Below, one piece after another: positions 33,112 through 42,134 of a stretch of 64,000 nucleotides of DNA. The stretch's first letter is position 1. Every line of letters starts with the position of its first letter. Under the pieces are notes generated by a model. That model had not been told where the DNA came from. It did no database searches and was given only the letters and a program-made list of their open reading frames with translations. The DNA is taken from contig NZ_SNZH01000014.1 in assembly GCF_004363655.1 (NCBI RefSeq), positions 146,005 through 210,004 on the forward strand, in the 5' to 3' direction. The position numbers and the translations under genes are program-made. Origin of the DNA: Tahibacter aquaticus (GTDB taxonomy: Bacteria > Pseudomonadota > Gammaproteobacteria > Xanthomonadales > Rhodanobacteraceae).

Positions 33112-33447
33112 TTATTGGCTTCGCACCAGTTCCACGCCGTCCACCGTCATTTTCCACACGCCCTGATCGCGATGCGGCGGCTGGGTCACGATGAAGGTCG
33201 TGCTCATCGGTCCCAGTCCGACCACGAAACTGTCGCCTTCGAAGCGCTGCAGCGGCGCCTTGATGGATTTGCTGAAACCGTTGCCGCGGCGCACCACGTA
33301 TTCGACGCGCCCGGTGGGCGTGATCAGGATGGTGGTGTCGCCGGCACGCCAGAGGCCGGCGTAGTCGGCGCGCTCCGGCGGCAGCGGTGCGGAACAGGCG
33401 CTGAGCAGCGCCACCAGTACTATCGACAGCAGTCGCAGTCGCCGCAT
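33112..33447 (-). CDS. Small lipoprotein, unknown
   Basis: The protein has 111 residues with lipobox LLSAC (Cys18). The mature part has beta-strand character: ADYAGLWRAGDTTILITPTG, then VEYVVRRGNG and ending MTVDGVELVRSQ. GGGAGA precedes the ATG at 33447. The pattern resembles small bacterial lipocalin-like or 'lipoprotein of unknown function' families, without clear assignment. It lies between the RhiA-like and PHP-like genes on the same strand. Confidence 0.75.
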   Translation of the reverse strand: MRRLRLLSIVLVALLSACSAPLPPERADYAGLWRAGDTTILITPTGRVEYVVRRGNGFSKSIKAPLQRFEGDSFVVGLGPMSTTFIVTQPPHRDQGVWKMTVDGVELVRSQ

Positions 33448-33524
33448 GGGTCTTGCTCTCCCAGGGTTTGCGCCGTGCCCGGCAAGCCACTGCAGGCTGC
33501 CGGGTGCCGGCGACCAGCACACGT

Positions 33525-34157
33525 TCAATCCGAGTCGGCTTCGATGGCTTCGAAGATGCCGGGCTGGATGGTCCAGCTCAGATCCGCGTTCAAGGTTGCA
33601 ATCATTGCGGTGACGTTGAGCGGGAATACCACTTCGACCGCCTGCACCTGCTCTTGCTCGAACAGCTGGCCGGCATCGAGCGTGCCCGCCGTGACGAAGT
33701 AGCGCGGCTTGGGCTGGAACACCAGGTTCATGTTCGGCGCCGACTGCAGCATGAAGGCGGGCTTGCCGGCCATGCCGATGCCGACGGCGGCGGCATTGAT
33801 GGGCAGGCTGCTGTCCTGGTGCACGGTCAACGCGCCGGGCTGGCCGCTGGACTGGGGCTGCTGGAAAAAGAAGATGCGGTTCTTCGGGTCGTACGACAAG
33901 GTGATCTGGTTGCTGCCGCCCGGCGACGCGGGCACGATCTGGCCGGCATCGATGCTGACGCCCGGCGCCAGCAGGCCGGTCTGCGACCAGGCGAAGCAGT
34001 AGTCGGTATCGTCCCAGTTGAATTGCAGGCGCGTGCCCGGATAGGCGTATTTCGCCATCCAGGCCACGGCGAGCCGGTCTGCAGGCTGGCCCTGGAAGAT
34101 GGCCAGGCGGGTCGGCGAGGGGGAATTGTTGACGAGGGTCAGTTGCAGCTGGGTCAT
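33525..34157 (-). CDS. RhiA-like protein, unknown
   Basis: The protein has 210 residues and no signal peptide. The opening LQLTLVNNSPSPTRLAIFQG and AVAWMAKYAYPGTRLQFNWD then DYCFAWSQTG resemble the Rhizobium RhiA protein, known from plant-associated bacteria as a quorum-regulated rhizosphere protein. The rest has beta-sandwich character. Name by resemblance only; a lectin-like or hydrophobic-binding role is possible. Neighbour to the Cry-like gene 2.4 kb away. Confidence 0.6.
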   Translation of the reverse strand: MTQLQLTLVNNSPSPTRLAIFQGQPADRLAVAWMAKYAYPGTRLQFNWDDTDYCFAWSQTGLLAPGVSIDAGQIVPASPGGSNQITLSYDPKNRIFFFQQPQSSGQPGALTVHQDSSLPINAAAVGIGMAGKPAFMLQSAPNMNLVFQPKPRYFVTAGTLDAGQLFEQEQVQAVEVVFPLNVTAMIATLNADLSWTIQPGIFEAIEADSD

Positions 34158-34377
34158 GGCGCAGGCCTTGGGCAGGTGTGTACAAGTTTCTTACTCTGCC
34201 TGTGCGGTTTGGTGCCAGCAAGCGCGCTCCGCGGTTTTTCTGCGCTTGCGCAAAAAACAGCCGAAGCGCACGAAAGTACTGATAGCTGGCCGCGCCGGTT
34301 TGCGCTTTTGCCCAGTCTCTGCCGTTAGGCTCGTCCGGCAACGGCCGGGTTTTTCTGCGGCGCGTCGCCCCGTGTCG

Positions 34378-34857
34378 TCATTTCCTGGCTTGCCCGCGCC
34401 GGTAGCAGGCAGCCTCGGCTTTCTGTTCCCTGTCGCGCAGGGTGCGCACCGCCCTGGAGTCGCGCGCCCCCGGCAGGAAGGCGTGGCCGCGCTGTTGTGG
34501 CACCCAATAGCCTTGTTCGGAACGCTGGCAGCCTTTGGACAGATCGAACAGGAAGGTATATGGCTTGCCGTCGAGCTGGAACTCTCTCTCGCCGCCCAGT
34601 TCGCCGGTATGGCATTGGCTCACTTCGGTGCTGGCCGCGGTTTCCTTCGCGGTAATGCGGTAATTCCAGCACAGCATCGGAATGCCTGGAGTGGGCTGCG
34701 AGGTGCCGATGAACTGTACGATGAAGCGGGGCAGGGCAACCGTTTCGCACTCGCGCATATCGGTGATGTCGCCGAAACCGGCGCGGCAACTGGCGGCGGA
34801 CGCAGTCGACGATGCCACGATCAGCACGCACAGGAAAAGCAGGTGGTTCGCGGTCAC
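34378..34857 (-). CDS. Exported Cys-containing protein, unknown
   Basis: The protein has about 159 residues. From GTG 34857 a signal peptide reads VTANHLLFLCVLIVASSTASA; ATG 34917 is the alternative start and neither has a clear ribosome site. Six or so cysteines lie in the mature chain (SCRAGF, RECETV, MLCWNY, SQCHTG, KGCQRS, AACYRR), suggesting disulphides. No family was recognised. Confidence 0.6.
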   Translation of the reverse strand: MTANHLLFLCVLIVASSTASAASCRAGFGDITDMRECETVALPRFIVQFIGTSQPTPGIPMLCWNYRITAKETAASTEVSQCHTGELGGEREFQLDGKPYTFLFDLSKGCQRSEQGYWVPQQRGHAFLPGARDSRAVRTLRDREQKAEAACYRRGQARK

Positions 34858-35054
34858 TGAATGCGGGCCGGTGCTGGCATAGTTGCCGGAAACATAGAAC
34901 GCTGCTGCATCGCCCATGCGAACGTCATTGGTGGCGGTGGTAGGTGCTGCGGCGGACCCTGCCGTCCGTTCCGCAGCATCGACACTACCTCGACGGGAGG
35001 TCCATTAGCCTCGGCCGCTGCCTCGCACCAGTCCATCACGAACGGGAGAACGGC

Positions 35055-35534
35055 ATGACCAGCAAGAACACCATTTGCCTGTGGTACGACGGCACGGCAC
35101 TGGATGCCGCGCAGTTCTACGCCAGGACGTTCACGGACAGCGCGGTCGGTGCCATCCACCGCGCGCCGGGCGACTATCCCTCAGGCCAGGAGGGCGATGT
35201 GCTGACGGTGGAGTTCACCGTGCTGGGCATTCCGTGCCTGGGCCTGAACGGTGGTCCCGCATTCCGGCACACCGAGGCCTTCTCATTCCAGGTGGCGACC
35301 GACGACCAGGCCGAAACCGATCGCCTGTGGGACGCCATCGTCGGCAACGGCGGCGAGGAAAGCGCCTGCGGCTGGTGCAAGGACAAATGGGGCCTTTCCT
35401 GGCAGATCACGCCGCGGGCGCTCTCTGAAGCGATAGCCGATCCCGACCGCGCCGCGGCCAAGCGTGCCTTCGAGGCGATGATGCAGATGAGAAAAATCAA
35501 CATAGCCGCTATCGAGGAGGCACGGCGCGGCTGA
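35055..35534 (+). CDS. VOC-family PhnB-like protein
   Basis: The protein has 159 residues. The pattern TICLWYDGTALDAAQFYART, then FTVLGIPCLGLNGGP and DRLWDAIVGNGGEESACGWC with KWGLSWQITP, is the PhnB/3-demethylubiquinone methyltransferase-like VOC subgroup. GGGAGA precedes ATG 35055. Cytoplasmic; the substrate is unknown. Most members are not ubiquinone methyltransferases despite the name. Confidence 0.88.
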   Translation: MTSKNTICLWYDGTALDAAQFYARTFTDSAVGAIHRAPGDYPSGQEGDVLTVEFTVLGIPCLGLNGGPAFRHTEAFSFQVATDDQAETDRLWDAIVGNGGEESACGWCKDKWGLSWQITPRALSEAIADPDRAAAKRAFEAMMQMRKINIAAIEEARRG

Positions 35535-35886
35535 AAACAGCGGACAGGTTCGAGCGGCACTGGCGCGGACAAGCGTGCCCACCCGAAAAGCAAGACTGGC
35601 TGACGATGCCAGGCCGGAGTTGGCGAAACAATTCCAAGCGAAGCAGCCGGCCTACAGCATCCTTGTTCGGCACCCTGCGGCGGACCAGCAAGGGGTCATA
35701 CTTCGACGCGAAATAACGCAAGTCGGGAATTGCCGGTTTGCTTGTCCCGCCAGGCTTTGCTCGGGACGATGCTTTCTGTTGTGCAGATGCAAAGACAGAC
35801 AGGAAGGCAGGTGTTGAGATGTACGCTGACGTTTCAATAGCCACCCAGCGACTTTGGGTCCCGCCGGTGTCGGACGGAGCAGATGC
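35535..35886. other. Intergenic region, nothing recognised
   Basis: About 350 bases, somewhat less GC-rich than neighbours. Short open frames lack domains. GGAG at about 35876 serves the next gene. Confidence 0.4.
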
Positions 35887-36402
35887 GTGTTTGGATGGGG
35901 CAGAGGTTATTTCCGGATTTTGCCGGTGTTTTTGTCGCTTGCCGTTGGTAGCGGTTGCGCCAGTTTCAGCAACCGGCCTACCAGCGTGATGGTGCAATCC
36001 TTGCTGGCTACAGAGCGCAAAGTGGTGACCTTCACGCTTGCGGGCGCTCCGGAGGCGATCGAGCAGCGAATCATTCAGCGCGCATCGGCATGTGTCGAGG
36101 GGGTTTTGAAATCTTCGGGCGTCGTACCGGCGGGGCAGGGCGTGCTCGTGCCCGTCAGCTCATCCATGCACCAGCGGCTCGAAGAAGGCACGGACGCCGA
36201 CGGCAGTCGTTGGCTGGCGTTGCGTATGGACGGGCTGATTCATGCCGTTGCGTTCGGCCTGCGCCTACGATCGCAGGGCATCGATAGTGTGGAAATCAAG
36301 GCTTTTCCCGCCGATCACCGAAAGCCCGGCAGGATCAAGGAGCTGGTGGCTTCCGGGGAAATCTTTTGCGCGTGGCGTGAGGTCAGCTACCCCTACGATT
36401 GA
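35887..36402 (+). CDS. Lipoprotein, unknown
   Basis: The protein has 171 residues. The lipobox VGSGC follows a short hydrophobic stretch (ILPVFLSLAVGSGC). GTG 35887 is chosen because GGAG lies eight bases upstream. The mature region has mixed alpha/beta character with DGLIHAVAFGLRLRSQG and a C-terminal FCAWREVSYPYD. No family was recognised. Confidence 0.65.
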   Translation: MFGWGRGYFRILPVFLSLAVGSGCASFSNRPTSVMVQSLLATERKVVTFTLAGAPEAIEQRIIQRASACVEGVLKSSGVVPAGQGVLVPVSSSMHQRLEEGTDADGSRWLALRMDGLIHAVAFGLRLRSQGIDSVEIKAFPADHRKPGRIKELVASGEIFCAWREVSYPYD

Positions 36403-36507
36403 CAGGCGGCAAGGGGTGGCCAAGCCGGGCATCTACAGAACGGCATCGTCTTTCCGACCGCGGCCAGTCGCTCATGGTGGACAGGGCTGACGTCCGGAGA
36501 ACGCGCA

Positions 36508-36536
36508 GTCTCCCAGCCGGCGGCCGGCTGGGAGAC
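36508..36536 (-). terminator. 13-bp perfect hairpin after the Cry-like gene
   Basis: GTCTCCCAGCCGG pairs with CCGGCTGGGAGAC around a 3-nt loop, 22 bases downstream of the Cry-like stop. No T-run follows, but the stem is very stable. Confidence 0.65.
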
Positions 36537-36557
36537 GACGTGCGGAATGCGCAACGC

Positions 36558-38078
36558 TCAGGCACTACTGCCGTTGCCGTTGGCCGCGCGCTTCTGCACC
36601 CGCGCTGCCCTTTGCGTCCACAGGTGCTCTCGCGCCGCATCCCAGTGGTTTTGCTGCGCCCATACAGCCACATCGCGCACGACGGTTTCGCTGGCGCCCA
36701 GGCGCTGCGCCATCGTGGTGGCGGAAACCGCCTGTGGCGCGGTGCGGAACAGGCGCTGCAGCAGTTCGGCGGTCGGCTGGGCGTTCTTCTCGAATTTGAA
36801 GCCGAACACGGCGCAGTTGGCGCTGCCGTAGAAACGACTGACACCCATCACCTTGATGCTGGAGAGGATCTCGCTGGGGTAGCTGAAATCGCGGTCGCCG
36901 CCGCCGGGGTAATTGCCGCCCAGCTTGTTGCTCCAGCTGCCGTTCTTGAACTGGAACCACAGCGCGTTGACGATGTGCCCGAAGCGCGCGCGGACCAGCG
37001 TGACCGGGTTGCTGCCGATGTCGAACGTACCGCCATGGGGCGGGCCGTCGGCGCCGCCCTTGCTGTTGCCCATGCGGCCCGTGCTGGTCTTGCCGTCGGG
37101 GCCGCCGCCCTGCGGGTAGTCGACCTGGATGGCGTCGATGCGGTCCCAGCCCCATACGACGACGCGCGTCGGTGCAGCGGTCGGTGCCTGGGGAATGGAG
37201 AACGGACTGTCGTCGGACGTGCCGACGGCGTCGGAGTAGATTTCCCGGTCGAGGTAGACCTTCGGCGGCACCGGGTACTTGGCGATGTCGTAGTACTGCC
37301 ACATGGCGCGGAAATCGAGCACAGTCAGCGTCATTTCGCGAACGAACCGGTTGACTGTATTGAACGGCTCGGTCTTGGCCGGATTGCTCGGTGCCTTGGC
37401 GCGCGTGTCGGCCAGGCCGGCGCCGTAGATGCGGTCGGCATAGCTGCTGTAGTTGCCGATGTTATCGCTCAGCTGCTTCTTGATGCGTTCGAGAATTTCC
37501 GCACTCCAGCCCCAGTTGCTGCCGAACGCGGCACCATCGCGCAGCAGGCCCAGATGCAGGTTGGCAAACTGGGCAAACAGCGGCAACAGCAACAGTTCAT
37601 AGCCCTTGGACTGGAACTGCGGCAGGTCGTGCAGGAAATGGCCTTGTGCGACGTTGAATTTCTCCGAAATGTACTTCGGGTCATTGGGGAAATTCTTCGC
37701 GGCGAAGAGGTAGTCGTCGAGCACGTTCTGCAGGCCGGCCAGCGACTCGCTCACCTGCTGCCACACGCGTTCGGCAATCTTCTGGTTGATCAGCGCCTCT
37801 ACCTTGGCTTCGATCTGCGCCCAGATATCGACCTCGGGGTTCGGCCAGAAAATATCGACCAGGGCGCTGAGCAGCACACCGACGACGGGCACTTCGCCCA
37901 GCACGGTGGAAACCACGACGCGCGCGGCATTGTTGTAGTCGAATTCCGCGGCCTCCACGCCCAGCGACACCTGAATGCCGAGGGCAAGGCGATCGCGCGG
38001 GAGGTCGAGATCCGGCCCCACCTCGGCGGCGATGAACGGCGACGGCGTGAGTTCGGCGAGCGGTGCAAACTGGTTCAT
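36558..38078 (-). CDS. Cry-type delta-endotoxin N-terminal domain protein with beta-prism-like domain
   Basis: The protein has 506 residues and no signal peptide. Residues about 45-290 match the pore-forming helical domain I of insecticidal crystal toxins. A block-1-like core LFAQFANLHLGLLRD (168-181) is followed by the block-2-like REMTLTVLDFRAMWQYYD (247-264), then LDREIYSDAVG (276-286). Domains II and III of three-domain toxins are absent. Instead residues about 304-430 look like a Gly-rich jacalin/beta-prism lectin domain (VVWGWDRIDAIQVDY, SEILSSIKVMG, VFGFKFE). A basic helical tail (435-500) follows. GAGGA six bases upstream fixes ATG 38078. A pore-forming toxin with glycan binding is inferred; target unknown. 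No transposon is adjacent. Confidence 0.8.
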   Translation of the reverse strand: MNQFAPLAELTPSPFIAAEVGPDLDLPRDRLALGIQVSLGVEAAEFDYNNAARVVVSTVLGEVPVVGVLLSALVDIFWPNPEVDIWAQIEAKVEALINQKIAERVWQQVSESLAGLQNVLDDYLFAAKNFPNDPKYISEKFNVAQGHFLHDLPQFQSKGYELLLLPLFAQFANLHLGLLRDGAAFGSNWGWSAEILERIKKQLSDNIGNYSSYADRIYGAGLADTRAKAPSNPAKTEPFNTVNRFVREMTLTVLDFRAMWQYYDIAKYPVPPKVYLDREIYSDAVGTSDDSPFSIPQAPTAAPTRVVVWGWDRIDAIQVDYPQGGGPDGKTSTGRMGNSKGGADGPPHGGTFDIGSNPVTLVRARFGHIVNALWFQFKNGSWSNKLGGNYPGGGDRDFSYPSEILSSIKVMGVSRFYGSANCAVFGFKFEKNAQPTAELLQRLFRTAPQAVSATTMAQRLGASETVVRDVAVWAQQNHWDAAREHLWTQRAARVQKRAANGNGSSA

Positions 38079-38509
38079 GGGCATTCCTCGTTGCGGGTCA
38101 GGGGGAACAACATCGCTGCGCTCGAGCACGGCAAGTACATGCCGTAGCCGTGGCGGCGAAAGCGGTTGAAGCAGGCTGCTGGGCAGCGCCGCTGCGCGCC
38201 ATTGGTGGCGCGACGAGCATCGGTCCGGCTATCCATGCGCATGACGCGGGCAGGGCCGTGCTGGCAGGCCCTGTCGCTGCCGTGCCGCGCGCCGCCCGGG
38301 TGGATGCGCAGCGCGACAGGCCGGTAGCCGATGACGTCTACGGCGGCGCTTGTTGTCTATGTTCCGTTTTGCGTGTTTTGTACAAGCGTAGAAAGCGAGT
38401 GGCGGCTATCACGCGTGCGATACCCGCGAGGGACGGCGGCTGGCCAGTCCGCCGGCTCAGGCAGGGCGGGCCGGGCAGGCGGCGCGAGACCGCATTCCTC
38501 GGCCATACT
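38079..38509. other. Divergent intergenic region
   Basis: About 430 bases between the Cry-like gene and an exported protein gene. No gene or clear promoter was recognised; open frames run in from the plus strand without homology. Confidence 0.4.
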
Positions 38510-40195
38510 ATGGCCCCGCTGCTTGCCCTGAGCCCGTCGATGTCCCCCACGCTCCGCCGCGCGTCTGCGTCCGTCTTCCGCTGCCGCATCGGGCTGGGCG
38601 TAACGCTAGTCCTGGCCGCCACGCCAGGCTGGGGCGCTGGCACTGCGCTGCCGTCATCGCCGGATGCCTACCTGGAACAGGCAGCCCGTGTGCGCCAGTC
38701 CAACGACAGAACCTGGGCGCCGGCTGCCGGACAGCTGGGTAATCTGCGGCATGTACAGATCACTGCGCCGGATTGCGTGGTGCGCATCGTTTCCGGCAGC
38801 GACAATCGCGTCTATCCCGGCACGCAGGGCGTCACTGCGATCGAGCGCTCGCGCGTGCTGGATGCCGATCCGCACGAGCAGCCGGCGCCGCGCGATGTGG
38901 TGCTGACCACCGATGCGGCCCTGGCCTGTGCCGGGCCGGGCTCCTGCGGTGTGTCGGTCACGCCGGTCACGCAGGCGCCGGCAGCTGGCCGCGGCACGAC
39001 CGTGTGCTTCACCGTGCAGATCGCCACGGCGCACGACCTGCTGCTCGGCGGCAACGGACTTTCGGTGCTGGTCGATCGCGTGCATCAACCCGCGCTGCGC
39101 ATCGCGTTCAATCCCGGCGCACGCCAGCGCCTGTGGCTGGAGGCAGTAGACCTGGGGCTGCTGTCGATCGGCGCGAATGCGCCGGTGCGGGCAGGCGGCA
39201 ATGGCAGGGTCGACTTCCTCGGCGGCAGCAGTTCCAACAGCGCCAGTGCGATGTTCCTGCACGGCCTGCAGGCGCGCCACGTCGGCATAACCGCCACGAC
39301 GATACAGACGCAGTGGTCGATCCGCATCGGTGCCGATACGCAGGCGCACTACTACCAGCCGGCGCGCGCGCCGGGCGCCCTGGCGGCGAAATACCCCATC
39401 GAGATCGAGGGTCCGATCGAACGTCTGGCCGTGCCGGCCGGTAGTGTCGATGCGCGTCCGCTCAGCAACCCTACACGCGAGGCGGCGCGCGCACTGCGCG
39501 ACTACGTGCTCGCGTTGGCCGGCCCTGCACCCAGCTTGCCTGGAGCCGATCCCGCGCTGCCGGCCGCCAGTGCCGTCGCCGCAGCCCTGCCGCCCAATCC
39601 GCGCCAGCGCGTCGCCGACGTGGTGGCGCGCTACCTGCCCGCGTCGATCCGCATCACCGAAGTCGCGCTATGGAAAGACGGTGCGCGCCTGGAAGGCATC
39701 GCGCCCGATGCCACATCCGCGCGCAACGTGGTGCGGCTGCTGTCGGACTCCGGCGAATTCACCTACGTCGTCGGTGGTGGCAGCACGCCGCGCGATGGCG
39801 GCCATGCGTTTTCTACACAACTGTATTTCTCCTGCGCCGCGCCCGACCAGCCAAGCATCTGCCCGGCCGGCGATCCGGCCGCGGCGGGTGCCTACAGCGA
39901 GCGGCAGGTGCGGCAGGCGGTCGCCGATGCCTTCGGCCCGACGGTGACCTTGGGCGCACTGCGCCTGGACGGCGTGACGATCGCACTGAAGGCGGCAGCG
40001 CCCAGCGAGGCGGAAGCGCGCGCCGCGCTGGAGCGCCTGGGGCAGGTGGCCGGATTGTTCCGCACCTCGACGTCGACGCATAGCGCGTCGGGCGCGGCTG
40101 CGTCGGAGATCGGCGCTACATTGAAACTGATCTGTGCCGTGCCGCCCAGGCCGGATGGGATTTGCAGGCCGGCGGATGCGGCGGGAGCGCGGTGA
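38510..40195 (+). CDS. Exported protein with PilN-like C-terminal segments, unknown
   Basis: The protein has 561 residues (from ATG 38510; ATG 38540 is also possible). A signal-like stretch IGLGVTLVLAATPGWGAG ends near residue 45. Residues about 70-330 have beta-helix/adhesin-like character with ITAPDCVVRIVSGSDNRVYP. Near residue 380, SIRITEVALWKDGARLEGIA then SARNVVRLLSDSGEF resembles the ferredoxin-like fold of PilN/GspL-type proteins; a second similar stretch VTLGALRLDGVTIALKAAAP follows. No pilus genes are near. Function unknown. Confidence 0.65.
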   Translation: MAPLLALSPSMSPTLRRASASVFRCRIGLGVTLVLAATPGWGAGTALPSSPDAYLEQAARVRQSNDRTWAPAAGQLGNLRHVQITAPDCVVRIVSGSDNRVYPGTQGVTAIERSRVLDADPHEQPAPRDVVLTTDAALACAGPGSCGVSVTPVTQAPAAGRGTTVCFTVQIATAHDLLLGGNGLSVLVDRVHQPALRIAFNPGARQRLWLEAVDLGLLSIGANAPVRAGGNGRVDFLGGSSSNSASAMFLHGLQARHVGITATTIQTQWSIRIGADTQAHYYQPARAPGALAAKYPIEIEGPIERLAVPAGSVDARPLSNPTREAARALRDYVLALAGPAPSLPGADPALPAASAVAAALPPNPRQRVADVVARYLPASIRITEVALWKDGARLEGIAPDATSARNVVRLLSDSGEFTYVVGGGSTPRDGGHAFSTQLYFSCAAPDQPSICPAGDPAAAGAYSERQVRQAVADAFGPTVTLGALRLDGVTIALKAAAPSEAEARAALERLGQVAGLFRTSTSTHSASGAAASEIGATLKLICAVPPRPDGICRPADAAGAR

Positions 40196-40587
40196 GTCTG
40201 CCCGAGCTGTTCCCGCGACGCTGAGTCAGATTCGGTTGAATCGAGAGCTGCTGGAAACCGGCAGGACAGATTCACTGACGCTGCCTGTCGGCGGCAGCGC
40301 CTGGCGATTGCCGACAGCCAACCGGATCGTGTTGTTGACGCGACAGTCCGACCCGCCGCAGTTTTGTAGCGTCCGGTTGAGGCGAGTGCCTGCTATCGGT
40401 TATCAGGCTCCGACGGAAGTACTCGGCAGCAGCCCCACCCATGTTGATGGCCGCAGGGCAAGTGAGAGAACTGCTGTCGAGACGACAGCGTGTCGGAATG
40501 GCGTTGCAGCGACGAGCCTGGCCACGACGTGGGCGGCTGACGCATTGGCTGCGATGCAAAAACCACACAGCCAGACAGGAGCATGTC
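40196..40587. other. Intergenic region, nothing recognised
   Basis: About 390 bases. Short open frames without motifs. GGAG precedes the ATG at 40588. Confidence 0.4.
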
Positions 40588-40905
40588 ATGCGATGGCGAG
40601 CAGTGCTTATGGCTATGGCCGTGCTGGTATCGGCGACGCCCGCAACCGCCGACTGGTACAGCGGCGGCACCTTGCACGGAGCCAGCGGCAAGGAATGGAA
40701 GGTCGCGCCGGCGCAGAACCGGCTCGCCACCGCAGCCGACTTTGTCGCCAAGGTCGTCAAGCCGACCTCAATGGACGACCTGCGAGAAAAATCAGAGGAG
40801 TTGCAGATCTGTATTTCCGAGGCCGTCGCCGATCCATCGGGGGACGGGCAGGAGGTCTCGGCTATCGCGGCGGCTTGCGTGATACTGATGGGGTATGTGC
40901 GGTGA
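40588..40905 (+). CDS. Small secreted protein, unknown
   Basis: The protein has 105 residues. The signal peptide MRWRAVLMAMAVLVSATPATA is followed by DWYSGGTLHGASGKEWKVAP. Two cysteines near the end (QICISEA, AACVILMG). GGAG at good spacing precedes ATG 40588. The pattern with a hydrophobic C-terminus looks like small exported proteins of unknown function. Confidence 0.68.
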   Translation: MRWRAVLMAMAVLVSATPATADWYSGGTLHGASGKEWKVAPAQNRLATAADFVAKVVKPTSMDDLREKSEELQICISEAVADPSGDGQEVSAIAAACVILMGYVR

Positions 40906-41306
40906 TTGCGGGTGAGCTTTCAACAAAGCGGAAGTGAATCCAGGCTCGCTCCTATTTGGAACCATTTCAAACATCCCGCATGATTCGGCAAAAATGACAC
41001 TTGGATAAGTCATGAACAAGTGCTTTTTTGTGCATGGATTGGCCTATCTGACACCAGGACGAAGCCGATTGAACAGATGAGCTCCGGCTGTGGGGAGTAT
41101 GCGAGCAGGCGCAAGCGTTCCCGCCGCGAAAGCTTCTGGGCGAGATGAAGCGGGCGATTCCGTGATCGAGCCCCCTGGACCTGATCGAGCCACACCGATA
41201 GCTTTTTTCAGCCAGCGTGTCGCAAGTCCGCAGAAAACGTCGTTCGAGAGGACTGAGTCCAACCTTTCTTGACGACCCTACTGCCATGATTTCTGCAAGG
41301 CCAACG
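40906..41306. other. Lower-GC intergenic region
   Basis: About 400 bases, with an AT-richer first half (40930-41040) including a T-run near 41025. No gene is supported. It may hold the terminator of the small secreted gene and the promoter of the next. Confidence 0.4.
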
Positions 41307-41864
41307 ATGAAATTGCGTTCGTGGATTGTTTTCGCGTCTTTGGCGATCTGCGCCAGTGCTTGCGCCGACGGCCCCGGCAATCTCCTGCCCAACGGCGACT
41401 TCGCCTCTTCGCTCGATGGCTGGACCTGCAAGGGCGCTTGCTCCTGGATAGCCCAGGGGGCGCTGAGCGACGGCACAGGCGCCATCGCCAGTCCGCCATT
41501 CGGCGCATCGATCATTGTCTCGTCGTGCTTTCCGATCCAGCCGCAGACCGTTTACGACGTGAGCTTCGATGCCTGGGCGAATTTCGGCCTGACCGGGGCC
41601 GATTTCCTTCTGCTGTGCAGGGCCTATGCCAGCACCGACTGTGCGCAGGCTACCGGCAATTTCTCCTACCTGCCGTTCTACTACGTCGGTAGCGGCTGGC
41701 AGGGCATCCAGGGACAACATGCCACAGCGGCCGGCGAATACTCCGCCCAGTGCGAAGTGAATCTCTCGGAGCATCGCAGCGAGATGCGGATGGACAATTT
41801 CATCTTCGCGTTCAGCCATCAGCTCGACGGCATCTACGCCGATGGTTTCGACGGTTCGCCCTGA
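41307..41864 (+). CDS. Secreted CBM-like protein with C-terminal DGF tail
   Basis: The protein has 185 residues with a signal peptide ending near ASACA. The mature start NLLPNGDFASSLDGWTC is typical of carbohydrate-binding/CBM4_9-like beta-sandwich modules. Six cysteines are present. The C-terminus reads LDGIYADGFDGSP, the same tail type seen in three other secreted proteins of the window. ATG 41307 follows AAGG; ATG 41286 lacks a site. Binding of glycan or surface is inferred. Confidence 0.72.
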   Translation: MKLRSWIVFASLAICASACADGPGNLLPNGDFASSLDGWTCKGACSWIAQGALSDGTGAIASPPFGASIIVSSCFPIQPQTVYDVSFDAWANFGLTGADFLLLCRAYASTDCAQATGNFSYLPFYYVGSGWQGIQGQHATAAGEYSAQCEVNLSEHRSEMRMDNFIFAFSHQLDGIYADGFDGSP

Positions 41865-42134
41865 CTCGGTCCCGAGGCCACAAGCAGTATGCGCAGGCGT
41901 TGTGGCAGGGAGGGAGGAGGGTGGGGCGGGTGGATGCGCTGACGGGTCGTTGCTGGAATCCCGGCATCGCCGGTTGGCGCCGGATTTGGTGGCACGGATA
42001 GACCGAGTGTCGCCGATCGGTGTCGGGAAGTCTTTGGCAGCTGTGCGCTCATTGCTGCCATGACAGTTTGTGCCGCCCGATTCCGTCCTTGCAGAAACGG
42101 CACCTCGCCGCCCTTCCCATTCAAGGACGTCTCC

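Noticed and set aside
34201..34270. TTTTTcTGCGC/GCGCAaAAAA dyad as a terminator
   Set aside because: Stem is short and interrupted, and it lies between genes in the same direction at an unhelpful distance; not strong enough to annotate.
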